Assembly: GCA_020438595.1 (NCBI GenBank)
Contig: JAGQUI010000017.1
Span: 1 to 16,661 of the forward strand
DNA length: 16,661 nucleotides
Reading direction: 5' to 3'
DNA from: Propionibacteriaceae bacterium
Lineage (GTDB): Bacteria > Actinomycetota > Actinomycetes > Propionibacteriales > Propionibacteriaceae
In this document: piece by piece, positions 1-7,329 of the stretch
How positions within the stretch are numbered: position 1 is the stretch's first letter
How the letters are laid out: each line of letters starts with the position of its first letter
The notes under the pieces: model-generated
The model's database searches: none
What the model saw: the letters and a program-made list of their open reading frames with translations, nothing else
What the model was told of the DNA's origin: nothing
Translations under genes and position numbers: made by a program

Positions 1-857
1 TCACCGATGGTCACCTCCGCCAGTGGCCCGCCCGGGGCGGCCACGACCTCCTCCATGCCGAACGCCATCCCGCCCCGGTTCAGGGCCGCGTCGATGAACT
101 CGACCACGCCCGGCTTGAGCGCCAGGTTCACGATTCGCCTGCCGGCCATCGTGTAGGGCGACACGGCACGATCCGCGCCCGCCTGGATCAGCTTCGAGAT
201 CACGTTCTCGGCACCGGCGCGGCCGACGATGAACAGGCCGGGGTTCATCGACCGGGCGGTGAGCGTGACGTACACGTTCTCCGCGTCCGAGTCGATCGCG
301 CTGACCAGTCCCCGCGCCCGCTCGACGCCGGCCTGCCGCAGCACCTCGTCGGTCGCTCCGTCGCCGTGCACGACCAGGTAGCCGGCGTCCTCCGCGCGCT
401 GCAGGGAGTCCTCGCGGATGTCGATCACCACCACGTCCTGGCCGTCCCCCACCAGTTCCTGGGCCACCATCGAGCCCACCCGTCCGAAGCCGCAGACCAC
501 GTAGTGCCCGTGGAGCGCCTCGATCATCCGGCTCATCCGCTTCGCCTTCCTTCTGCCGCTCGCCACGTCGGTGATCACGTTCTCGGCCACCACCCCGACC
601 GTGCCGAAGATCACGCCGATGGACGACAGGGCCATCACCATGGTCCAGACCCGGCCGGGCCAGTCGAGTTCGTGGACCTCGCGGAAGCCCACCGTGGTCA
701 TCGTGGTCACGGCCATGTAGATGCCGTCGAGGAAGTTCCAGCCCTCGATCACGACGTAGCCCACGGCACCGATGACCGCGAGGGCGAGCACGCCGAGGAT
801 CCAGCCGATCACCGGACGGCTGGTCCTCGTGCCGGCGCTGGAGCGAAGCAGGCTCAC
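1..857 (-). CDS. Two-TM potassium-type ion channel with RCK (TrkA-N) domain, 3' end outside window
   Basis: Visible are 285 residues; the C-terminus lies beyond the left edge. A first membrane helix (about 16-37) is followed by a pore loop with the filter TTMTTVGFREV (about 51-61), a second helix (about 69-92), then a Rossmann RCK domain opening with YVVCGFGRVG (119-128) and continuing to about 240. The start of a TrkA-C-like domain follows. This is the MthK-like layout: a tetrameric cytoplasmic-membrane channel gated by ligand binding to the RCK ring. The filter is not the canonical TVGYGD, so K+ selectivity is inferred, not certain. I chose GTG at 857 because AGGA lies 7 bases upstream; the nearby ATG at 865 is out of frame and hits a stop after three codons. 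It is followed upstream by a 55-bp gap to the MDMPI-fold gene on the same strand, and nothing ties it to the sugar locus. Confidence 0.85.
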   Translation of the reverse strand, partial: MSLLRSSAGTRTSRPVIGWILGVLALAVIGAVGYVVIEGWNFLDGIYMAVTTMTTVGFREVHELDWPGRVWTMVMALSSIGVIFGTVGVVAENVITDVASGRRKAKRMSRMIEALHGHYVVCGFGRVGSMVAQELVGDGQDVVVIDIREDSLQRAEDAGYLVVHGDGATDEVLRQAGVERARGLVSAIDSDAENVYVTLTARSMNPGLFIVGRAGAENVISKLIQAGADRAVSPYTMAGRRIVNLALKPGVVEFIDAALNRGGMAFGMEEVVAAPGGPLAEVTIG

Positions 858-912
858 GGCGGCATCCTAGGGGCGAGCGTCCGGGGGGAGATGACGAATT
901 CGGGGTGGGCGG

Positions 913-1641
913 TCAGGGAGTGAGCCCTGCGGCGAGGACGTCCGCGAGCCCGCCGGTGTCGCCGGCGACGGTGAGGCTCGGATCGGCGGCGTCGAGGCGT
1001 CCCCAGGCCAGCAGGGCGAGGCTGCGGACGGGGCCGGTCACGACCACCTCCGGCGCGTCCGGGGAGCCGGCCAGGACGAAGGCGGCCGGCGCGTCCGTCG
1101 CGACCAACCGGACGCGGGTCGTAGGCGGCCCGATCCGGCCGAGGCGGAGCTGCCTAGGGTGCATCACCGTGACCACCTCGTCGAGGCAGTCGTGCCACGC
1201 CTGCGTGCCCGTCTCGAACCACAGCCCGCCCGCCGAGCGCAGGTCCCACAGGTGCACCAGCGTCTCCAGGGCCTGCCTGCGGTGCCAGAACCGCACCGTC
1301 CCCGTCCACTCCCCCGCGGGCGCCGGGTCGTCCAGCAGCGTCTGGGTGGTCGCGTCCGGGTCGAGCGCGGCGAGGGTCTCGCGCAGCCCGGCCGCCTCCC
1401 GGGCGTAGCCGGCGCGGAGGTCGAAACCGTCGGTGGGAATCCGCACGGCGGGACGCTGCGCGGCGACGCCGCCCGCCCAGCGGTGGATCCACGCGAGGTG
1501 GTGGACCAGGTCGCGGACGCGCCAGTCGCCGCAGGACGGCACCGGGGCGTCCGGAGCGACGAGGTCGATGCTCGCCTCGAACTCGTCCTGGTAGCGGCGC
1601 AGTGCCGCGAGCTCGTCGACCTCCGGTCGCTGGCGGCTCAT
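913..1641 (-). CDS. Maleylpyruvate isomerase (MDMPI)/DinB-fold mycothiol-dependent-type enzyme
   Basis: The 242-residue protein has the layout of the actinobacterial MDMPI superfamily: an N-terminal four-helix metal-binding DinB-like domain (about 10-155) and a C-terminal MDMPI-C domain (about 165-240). The expected metal triad is visible: H48 in HHLAWIHRW, plus E126 and H130 in ETLVH. The E-x3-H spacing equals that known for Corynebacterium maleylpyruvate isomerase. Most members have no known substrate; a mycothiol-dependent or thiol-transfer role is a family inference. The ATG lies one base after the stop of LacI repressor 1, with no convincing Shine-Dalgarno sequence, so translation is probably coupled to that gene. 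Its place at the end of the galactosidase arm may be incidental. The family call is sure, the substrate unknown. Confidence 0.82.
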   Translation of the reverse strand: MSRQRPEVDELAALRRYQDEFEASIDLVAPDAPVPSCGDWRVRDLVHHLAWIHRWAGGVAAQRPAVRIPTDGFDLRAGYAREAAGLRETLAALDPDATTQTLLDDPAPAGEWTGTVRFWHRRQALETLVHLWDLRSAGGLWFETGTQAWHDCLDEVVTVMHPRQLRLGRIGPPTTRVRLVATDAPAAFVLAGSPDAPEVVVTGPVRSLALLAWGRLDAADPSLTVAGDTGGLADVLAAGLTP

Positions 1642-1642
1642 G

Positions 1643-2674
1643 CTAGGCGCCCGTGGTGGTGTCCGGGGCGCAGCCGCAGGACTGCCGGACCACGAGCGTC
1701 GTGGCGAAGGCTCGCGTGGCCAGCGGGTTGCCGAGCACTGCGGCGACCGCAGCCTCGGCCATCGCAGCCATCGGAACGCCCGCGGTGGTCAGCGACGGCA
1801 CCGTGAACGCCGCCTCGGGCGAGCCGTCGAAGGAGGCGACGGCGATCCGGGCGGGAACGGCGACGCCGGCCTCGTGCAGGCCCGCGATCAGGCCGATGGC
1901 CTGCTGGTCGGCGGAGACGAAGACCGCGTCCGCAGCCGGGTAGCGGGCGAGCAGCTGGCCGGCGGCCTCGCGTCCACCAGCGGCCCCCCAGTACACCCGC
2001 ACGATCTGGTCCGCGGGCAGCCCCCGCGCCTCGAGCGCGTCGCGCCAGCCGCGTTCGCGGTCGTCCCTCGGCTCGTCCGGGCGGTCGGGATGGTCCGAGC
2101 CGATCACGAGCGCCACGCTCCGACACCCGTGCACGTCCACGAGATGGTGCACCGCCGACCGGGCGCCGCCGTAGTAGTCCGGCCAGATCGCCTGGCGGTC
2201 GGTCTGGGAGGCGAGGCTCATCCGCACCATCGGGACGCGGCTGCGGACGGCGATCGCCAGCGCCTCCGGCTCAGGGATGGTGGCGGTGATGATCCCCGTG
2301 ACCAAATGGCCGGCGAGCGTCTCGACCAACGGCTCGATGTGCGCGGTGACGCCCTGGGTGAGGACGAGGTTCATCCCCTCCCGCCGCGCGACGACCTCGA
2401 CCGCCTGCGCCAGCGCGGCGAAGTAGGGGTTGCGGAGGTCGGGCACGATCAGGCCGAGCAGGTCCGAGCGGCCGGTGATCAGGGAGCGCGCAGCGGCGTT
2501 CGGACGGTAACCGAGCTTGTCGATCGCCGCCTGTACCCGTGCGCGGGTGGCCTCCGCGACCGGCCGCGGTCCGCCATTGACGACGTAGCTGACCACAGCC
2601 GAACTGACCCCGGCGAGCCGGGCCACATCGTCGCGCGTGGCGTCCCTCGGACGACGCGGATCGGTGTCGGACAT
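1643..2674 (-). CDS. LacI-family transcriptional repressor 1
   Basis: The 343-residue protein has a LacI HTH (about 13-33, DDVARLAGVSSAVVSYVVN), a hinge helix (GYRPNAAARSL, about 55-65) and a periplasmic-binding-protein-like sugar domain (about 70-335). The C-terminus carries the family's arginine-x-SC type ending, here SCGC at 332-335. Such proteins bind a short palindrome as dimers and release it on binding a sugar. It lies 141 bp downstream of the GH36 alpha-galactosidase on the same strand and ends one base before the MDMPI-fold gene. Its recognition helix is almost identical to that of LacI repressor 2 (S instead of T at one key position), but the ligand domains differ clearly. It may therefore read similar operators in response to a different sugar. 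The ATG at 2674 follows a G-rich run, GGGGGGGTGG. Confidence 0.93.
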   Translation of the reverse strand: MSDTDPRRPRDATRDDVARLAGVSSAVVSYVVNGGPRPVAEATRARVQAAIDKLGYRPNAAARSLITGRSDLLGLIVPDLRNPYFAALAQAVEVVARREGMNLVLTQGVTAHIEPLVETLAGHLVTGIITATIPEPEALAIAVRSRVPMVRMSLASQTDRQAIWPDYYGGARSAVHHLVDVHGCRSVALVIGSDHPDRPDEPRDDRERGWRDALEARGLPADQIVRVYWGAAGGREAAGQLLARYPAADAVFVSADQQAIGLIAGLHEAGVAVPARIAVASFDGSPEAAFTVPSLTTAGVPMAAMAEAAVAAVLGNPLATRAFATTLVVRQSCGCAPDTTTGA

Positions 2675-2682
2675 CCACCCCC

Positions 2683-2698
2683 CCGGACTCGTGTCCGG
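2683..2698. promoter_or_regulatory. Inverted repeat just upstream of LacI repressor 1
   Basis: CCGGAC and GTCCGG form perfect 6-bp arms around TCGT, ending about 9 bases upstream of the ATG of LacI repressor 1. It could be an autoregulatory operator or an RNA hairpin beside the ribosome site. It does not match the CTACACGTGTAG palindrome of the divergent region. The function is not established. Confidence 0.35.
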
Positions 2699-2772
2699 CC
2701 AGCCTACGGCGGGTACGGGGCAGGGTGGTCACGTCCCGCCGGGAGAGGGCTGCCGTTCCCCCCTGCGCGCAT

Positions 2773-2789
2773 GGCTGGTGCAGCCAGCC
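2773..2789 (-). other. Small hairpin downstream of GH36 alpha-galactosidase
   Basis: GGCTGG and CCAGCC form a perfect 6-bp stem with a 5-base loop, about 27 bases after the stop of the GH36 gene. No U-run follows on the minus strand, so it is at best a weak, non-canonical terminator or pause in the 141-bp gap before LacI repressor 1. The rest of that gap holds GC-rich sequence with no recognisable gene. Confidence 0.3.
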
Positions 2790-2815
2790 GTGCGGCCGGC
2801 GCACCGGTCCTGTGA

Positions 2816-5071
2816 TCAGTCGACCGCTTCGACCAGGTAGAGCACGACGTGGTCCGGGTGCATCGGCGCCTCCATCAGACCGGTGCTGGCCAGCACCGAG
2901 CCGGGAAGCACGACCCCGGGCCCGTCGTCGGTCACAGCGAGCCGGGGCCCGACGCCGGCCGTCAGGTCGGCGGTGTCGTGGCTGAGGTCGCGCTCGATCC
3001 CCCACCACTTCGGCGGCTGGATGCCCGACGGCGCCTGCCCGACGAGCGCGGGGGTGACCCGGTAGCGGCGCTCGGCGTCCAGCCCCGGCAGGCGGAGCCG
3101 GCCGAGCAGGCTGGTGGTGTGCGCGGCCACGGCGGCGAAGGAGTAGATCGCCCGGGACCGGTCGGGCGCGACCACCCCGGATGCCAGCAGGGAGTCGTCG
3201 GGGAAGTCGATCCGGACGAGGTCGCCGGCGAGCAGCAGGTCGCGGTGGGTCCTGTAGAAGGCGATCCAGTCGGCGAGCTCGGCGAGCTCGGCTTCGCTGG
3301 CCCTGCGCAGGTCCCACTCGATGCCGAGGTGGCCGAAGATCGCGGTGGCCGCGCGGAAGTTGAGGTCGTGGCTGCGTCCTGTGGTGTGCGAGGTGCCGGA
3401 CGCGATGTGGGAGCCGAGCAACTCGGGCGGCAGGATCTGGCCGGTCCAGCGCAGCATGTGCTGGCGCTCGAGCGGATCGATGCAGTCCGACACCCAGATC
3501 CGGTCGGTGTGCTGCAGGATGCCGAGGTCGACGCGGGCGCCGCCGGAGGAGCAGGATTCGATCTCCAGACCCGGGTGGGCCGCCTTCAACTCGTCCATCA
3601 GCCGGTAGGTGGCCAGGGTCTGGGCGTGCACGCCGGGGCGTCCGTCGGGCTGGGTGCCGGCGTCGATCAGGTCGCGATTGTGGTCCCACTTGATGTAGCT
3701 GATCGCGTACTCGTCGAGGATCGCCATCATCTGGTCGCGGACGTGGGCGTAGCACTCATCGATGCCGAGGTTGAGCACCTGCTGGTGCCGCGAGGGCACG
3801 GGCGTGCGCCCGCCGGTCGCCATCACCCACTCGGGGTGCGCGCGGGCGACGTCGGAGTCGGGGTTCACCATCTCCGGCTCGAACCACAGCCCGAACTGCA
3901 TGCCGAGTTCGGTGACACGGTCGACCAGGGGGTGCAGGCCGTCCGGCCAGACGTCGGGGCTGACCACCCAGTCGCCGAGGCCGGAGAAGTCGTCGCGCCG
4001 GGCACCGAACCAGCCGTCGTCCAGGACGTAGCGCTCCACGCCGACGGCGGCGGCCTTCTCCGCCAGTTCCAGCAGCGGCTGCAGCGAGTGGTCGAAGTAG
4101 ACGGCCTCCCACACGTTGATCGTCACCGGCCGCTCGGCCGACGGGTGCTGCGGACGTGAGCGCAGGTAGCGGTGGAAGCGACGCGCCACCTCGTCCAGGC
4201 CGGCGCCGTAGGAGCCGTAGAGCCAGGGACTGGTGTACGACTCGCCCGGGGCGAGGACCACTTCGCCGGGCAGGAGCAGCTCGCCGCCGCCGACCACCTG
4301 CTCGCCGGTGAAGCTGCGTTCGGCGTAGTGGGTGTGGTTGCCGCTCCACCCGACATGGACGCCCCACACCTCACCGTGGCCGAAGCCGAAGCCGGCCGTG
4401 CCCGCGTGCAGGACGGTCGCCGCGTCCGCGCCGGTGCGGCCCTTGCGTCCTTCACGGACGTGGGTCCCGACGGTCAGGGCCCGGCGCTGCGGCGCACGCT
4501 CCTTGCCCCAGCGGCCCGCGAAGTCGAGCAGCTCGGACGCGACGGCGGGCACCGGGTAGGCCAGCACGAGGTCGTCGACCTGGTAGTCCACGGTGCCCGC
4601 GTTGGCCAGCCTGGCCCGGCTGCGCAGCAGCCCGCCGGCGGTCAGCTCGATCGTCAGGGTGAGGCCGAGTCCGGCCACGTCATCGCTCGCCGTGACCTCG
4701 ACCACGGCCGTGGTGCTGACGAGGGCCGGCTGCGCCGCCTGGGCGGCGACCTCCACGCCGTCCACCCGCAGCGAGGTGGTGGCGAAGCGCGGCGACCAGT
4801 CCCGGCCGGCCCGCGACCCGCTCAGTCCCGGCCGGCCGACCCAACCGGTGTGGTGTTCGGGCAGGATCGCCACCCGCACCGGCTCGTCGACGTTGTTGAT
4901 CGCGATCGGCTGCACTCCGCCCAGGGCGAGCGCGGCAACATCCTCGCCGGAAAGCTCGCCGAGGTCCGCGCCCCAGTGCAGGATCGCGGGCAGGCGGCCC
5001 CCGGTCACGTCGAGCACGACGCACACCCCTTCGGCGCGCATCACCACGTAGGCGTTCACGGGCTCAGTCAT
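2816..5071 (-). CDS. Alpha-galactosidase, glycoside hydrolase family 36
   Basis: The 751-residue protein hydrolyses terminal alpha-galactosyl linkages (raffinose- or melibiose-type substrates). An N-terminal beta-sandwich (about 1-300) precedes a TIM barrel (about 310-620) and a C-terminal beta domain. Family landmarks are present: WEAVYFDH (321-328), LDDGWFG (350-356), FEPEMVNP (397-404), KWDHNRD with predicted nucleophile D463, ESCSSGG (505-511), and SDCIDPLER with predicted acid/base D529. The 66-residue spacing of the two aspartates matches characterised GH36 enzymes, and the length is normal for the family. There is no signal peptide, so it acts in the cytoplasm on imported sugar. The ATG overlaps the end of LacI repressor 2 by 8 bp and has GGAGG 8 bases upstream, which indicates an operon with coupled translation. 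The family is certain; the natural substrate is inferred. Confidence 0.96.
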   Translation of the reverse strand: MTEPVNAYVVMRAEGVCVVLDVTGGRLPAILHWGADLGELSGEDVAALALGGVQPIAINNVDEPVRVAILPEHHTGWVGRPGLSGSRAGRDWSPRFATTSLRVDGVEVAAQAAQPALVSTTAVVEVTASDDVAGLGLTLTIELTAGGLLRSRARLANAGTVDYQVDDLVLAYPVPAVASELLDFAGRWGKERAPQRRALTVGTHVREGRKGRTGADAATVLHAGTAGFGFGHGEVWGVHVGWSGNHTHYAERSFTGEQVVGGGELLLPGEVVLAPGESYTSPWLYGSYGAGLDEVARRFHRYLRSRPQHPSAERPVTINVWEAVYFDHSLQPLLELAEKAAAVGVERYVLDDGWFGARRDDFSGLGDWVVSPDVWPDGLHPLVDRVTELGMQFGLWFEPEMVNPDSDVARAHPEWVMATGGRTPVPSRHQQVLNLGIDECYAHVRDQMMAILDEYAISYIKWDHNRDLIDAGTQPDGRPGVHAQTLATYRLMDELKAAHPGLEIESCSSGGARVDLGILQHTDRIWVSDCIDPLERQHMLRWTGQILPPELLGSHIASGTSHTTGRSHDLNFRAATAIFGHLGIEWDLRRASEAELAELADWIAFYRTHRDLLLAGDLVRIDFPDDSLLASGVVAPDRSRAIYSFAAVAAHTTSLLGRLRLPGLDAERRYRVTPALVGQAPSGIQPPKWWGIERDLSHDTADLTAGVGPRLAVTDDGPGVVLPGSVLASTGLMEAPMHPDHVVLYLVEAVD

Positions 5072-6179
5072 GGGCGGTTCCTCCGGTCGGGTCGGGATCG
5101 CGGGTGATCACGTCGACCCGCGTCGGTTCGATGTCGCTGGCCACGCACCCACAGGACGCGCGCCGGACCAGTTCGGTCTGGAACTGGCGGTGGACGCCAC
5201 GGGCCGGTGCCGGCTCGTCCAGCAGTGCGAGCGCCGCTTCGGCGAGTTCCGGGAGCGGCTGCCGGGCGACCGTCAGGGACGGCCACGCGAACTCGGACTC
5301 CTTGGTGCCGTCGAACGACACCACGGCCACATCCTCGGGAATCCGGACGCCACGCTCGTGCAGGGCGCGGAGCAGCCCGATCGCCTGCTGGTCGTTGCTG
5401 GCGAACACGGCGTCGAGGGTGGGGTCCTGGTCGAGCAGGGCCGCCGCCCCCGCGTAGCCCCCCTCGCGACTCCAGGGCACCCGCACGATGGCGCCGTCGG
5501 TCAGCCCCGCCGCGCGTAGCGCCCGCCGCCAGCCGCGCTCACGTGGATCGGGGTCGCCGAAGCCGCCGTCGCCGATGACCATGCCGATCCGGCGACGACC
5601 GTGTTCGAGCAGGTGGTTGACCAGCATCTCGGCCGCCCCGCCCGCGTCCGACCCGACGGTCCGACGACCCGGAACCGGACCCGGGCAGTCGATCAGCACG
5701 GTGGGGATTTCGGCCGACTGGAACACCCGGCTGCGGTCGAAGCGGGCGAAGGCGCTGGCGAACAGCAGCCCGTCCACCTGTCGGGCGACCAGGTCCTCGA
5801 CGATCACGGTCTCGGCCTGCTCGTCCTGGTAGGAGTCCGCGATCAGGATCCGCTTGCCCTGCCGCGCGGCGGCCTTGACGAGCTCGGCGGTGTACTCCAC
5901 GAAGTAGGGGTTGAGCCCGTCGGCCACGACGAGCCCGAGCAGCTCGGTGGTGCCCCTGCGCAGCGCCCTTGCGCTCGCGTTCGGACGGTAGCCGAGCAGA
6001 TTCATCGCCTCCCGGACGCGTTCCGCGGTGGCCGCAGCGACGGGGCGGGGGCCGTTGTTCACCACGTAGCTGACCACCGCTGTGCTCACCCCGGCGAGCC
6101 TGGCCACGTCCGCCCGCGTCGCGGGCGCACGCCGCCCCGCGTCCCGCTCTGCGGGAGGGGTCTGGGGCTGGGCGGGCAC
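5064..6179 (-). CDS. LacI-family transcriptional repressor 2, likely controller of the divergent locus
   Basis: The 371-residue protein has an extended, polar N-terminus followed by the LacI HTH (about 21-41, RADVARLAGVSTAVVSYVVN), the hinge region (GYRPNASARAL, 63-73) and a sugar-binding domain to about 345. It carries the same SCGC ending (342-345) as repressor 1 and a 26-residue tail. It is the first gene of the leftward arm, faces the importer operon and overlaps the GH36 gene by 8 bp. Position and family make it the likely repressor of both arms, binding the palindrome at 6299-6310 and perhaps the half-site at 6206-6221; an alpha-galactoside or galactose would be the inducer. The GTG at 6179 has GGAG only 4 bases upstream, a short spacing, so the exact start is slightly uncertain. 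Confidence 0.93.
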   Translation of the reverse strand: MPAQPQTPPAERDAGRRAPATRADVARLAGVSTAVVSYVVNNGPRPVAAATAERVREAMNLLGYRPNASARALRRGTTELLGLVVADGLNPYFVEYTAELVKAAARQGKRILIADSYQDEQAETVIVEDLVARQVDGLLFASAFARFDRSRVFQSAEIPTVLIDCPGPVPGRRTVGSDAGGAAEMLVNHLLEHGRRRIGMVIGDGGFGDPDPRERGWRRALRAAGLTDGAIVRVPWSREGGYAGAAALLDQDPTLDAVFASNDQQAIGLLRALHERGVRIPEDVAVVSFDGTKESEFAWPSLTVARQPLPELAEAALALLDEPAPARGVHRQFQTELVRRASCGCVASDIEPTRVDVITRDPDPTGGTAHD

Positions 6180-6205
6180 GGCACTCCTTCGTCTTCGAGG
6201 ACGGT

Positions 6206-6221
6206 GACTCTACACCAATAG
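6206..6221. promoter_or_regulatory. Degenerate LacI operator or half-site near LacI repressor 2 start
   Basis: GACTCTACAC at 6206-6215 repeats exactly the first ten bases of the main operator region (6295-6304), 89 bp away. Here it continues as CAATAG, so only the outer CTA/TAG bases keep the symmetry. It lies about 30 bases upstream of the GTG of repressor 2 and overlaps a minus-strand TAGAGT that could be its -10 box. This suits autoregulation or DNA looping with the main operator (inference). Confidence 0.5.
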
Positions 6222-6283
6222 ATAGAAGGCTCTCACTCACATATCCCGTTATGCAAGCGTGATCTGCGATCTTCTGGAACCTC

Positions 6284-6313
6284 TTGCGCAACTCGACTCT
6301 ACACGTGTAGCTT
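6284..6313 (+). promoter_or_regulatory. Putative promoter of the importer operon
   Basis: TTGCGC (6284-6289) and TAGCTT (6308-6313) are spaced 18 bp and resemble -35 and -10 boxes of a housekeeping sigma factor. The operator palindrome lies between them and overlaps the -10 box, so a bound repressor would block the promoter. The leader from there to the first permease is about 55-60 bases. The boxes are read by eye and only moderately matched. Confidence 0.45.
6299..6310. promoter_or_regulatory. LacI-type operator, perfect 12-bp palindrome CTACACGTGTAG
   Basis: CTACAC/GTGTAG is a perfect palindrome with a central CG step, as usual for LacI-family operators. It is AT-richer than its surroundings and placed between the two divergent arms. 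Its left half with flank (GACTCTACAC) recurs at 6206-6215. The rest of the 197-bp divergent region (6180-6376) holds no gene that I can support. Confidence 0.72.
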
Positions 6314-6376
6314 TTTCGTCATCGACCGCAGACTCCACCTGCTGGCAGGCAGGCAGAAGTCCCAACGAGGGGAAAC

Positions 6377-7318
6377 GTGGTGAGTACGAACGCAGCACGG
6401 CCGGTAGCTCCGAAGACCCGGGTGAAGGCCTCGACGAGCCGTACTTCCGGTGGCCGCAGCGAGCTGCGCGCGGCACTGGTCTTCATCCTGCCGGCGCTGG
6501 TCGGCTTCGTGGTGTTCTACCTGGTGCCGACGATCCGGGGCTTCTACTTCTCGATGACGCAGTACAACATCCTGGGTACGCCGAAGTGGATCGGCTTCGA
6601 GAACTTCGCCAGGATCCCGAACGACCCGCTGTTCTGGAACGCGCTGCAGGTGACCATCGAGTACGTCCTGCTCAACATCGGCTTCCAGACGGTGATCGCG
6701 CTCCTGCTCGCCGTGCTGATGCAACGGCTGACCCGCTCGACCGTACTGCGGGGCACCTTGCTGCTGCCGTGGCTGATCTCGAACGTGATCGCCGCGATCG
6801 TCTGGTTCTGGCTGCTGGACTACCAGATCGGCATCGTGAACCAGTTCCTGGAGTGGACGGGACTGAACCGGATCGCCTTCTTCGGTGACGAGGCGTGGGC
6901 CATCCCCACGATCGCCTTCGTGAACGTGTGGCGCCACATGGGCTACACCGCGTTGCTGATCTTCGCCGGCCTGCAGACCATCCCGAAGTACGTCTACGAG
7001 GCCGCGTCCATCGACGGCAGCTCGGAGTGGTCGTCGTTCTGGCGGATGACGCTGCCGCTGCTGCGTCCGGTGCTCGCGATGATCCTGGTGATCACGGTGA
7101 CCGGCTCGTTCCAGGTCTTCGACACCGTCGCGGTGACCACTCGGGGTGGCCCCGTGAACGTCACCCGTGTGTACCAGTACTACATCTACCAGAAGGCCTT
7201 CGGCGAAGGGCAGTTCGGTTACGCCAGTGCCCTCTCGGTGATCCTGTTCATCATCCTGGGCGTCATGGCCGCCCTCCAGCTCCGCCTGCTCCGCGCCGGC
7301 GAATCCGACCTCGCGTAA
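6377..7318 (+). CDS. Sugar ABC transporter permease, MalF/UgpA type
   Basis: The 313-residue inner-membrane protein has a basic N-terminal tail (1-30), six hydrophobic segments, and the EAA loop that contacts the ATPase at about 208-226 (EAASIDGSSEWSSFWRMTLP). This is the first permease of a CUT1-type carbohydrate importer and pairs with the next gene. GAGGGG at 6367-6372 lies 4 bases before GTG 6377 and 7 bases before the adjacent GTG 6380, so the protein may begin one codon later. It is the first gene of the rightward operon, under the putative operator at 6299-6310. The family is secure; an alpha-galactoside substrate is inferred from the neighbouring galactosidases. Confidence 0.94.
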   Translation: MVSTNAARPVAPKTRVKASTSRTSGGRSELRAALVFILPALVGFVVFYLVPTIRGFYFSMTQYNILGTPKWIGFENFARIPNDPLFWNALQVTIEYVLLNIGFQTVIALLLAVLMQRLTRSTVLRGTLLLPWLISNVIAAIVWFWLLDYQIGIVNQFLEWTGLNRIAFFGDEAWAIPTIAFVNVWRHMGYTALLIFAGLQTIPKYVYEAASIDGSSEWSSFWRMTLPLLRPVLAMILVITVTGSFQVFDTVAVTTRGGPVNVTRVYQYYIYQKAFGEGQFGYASALSVILFIILGVMAALQLRLLRAGESDLA

Positions 7319-7322
7319 GGAG
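7317..7322 (+). promoter_or_regulatory. Ribosome binding site fixing the start of the second permease
   Basis: AAGGAG overlaps the stop codon of the first permease and lies 7 bases before ATG 7330. The reading frame is open far upstream, so this site is what decides the start. Confidence 0.8.
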
Positions 7323-7329
7323 AACGGAC

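Noticed and set aside
6343..6358. GGCAGGCAGGCAG short tandem repeat in the importer leader
   Set aside because: Only about three units of four bases, with no clear pairing partner or conserved element; probably chance in GC-rich sequence.
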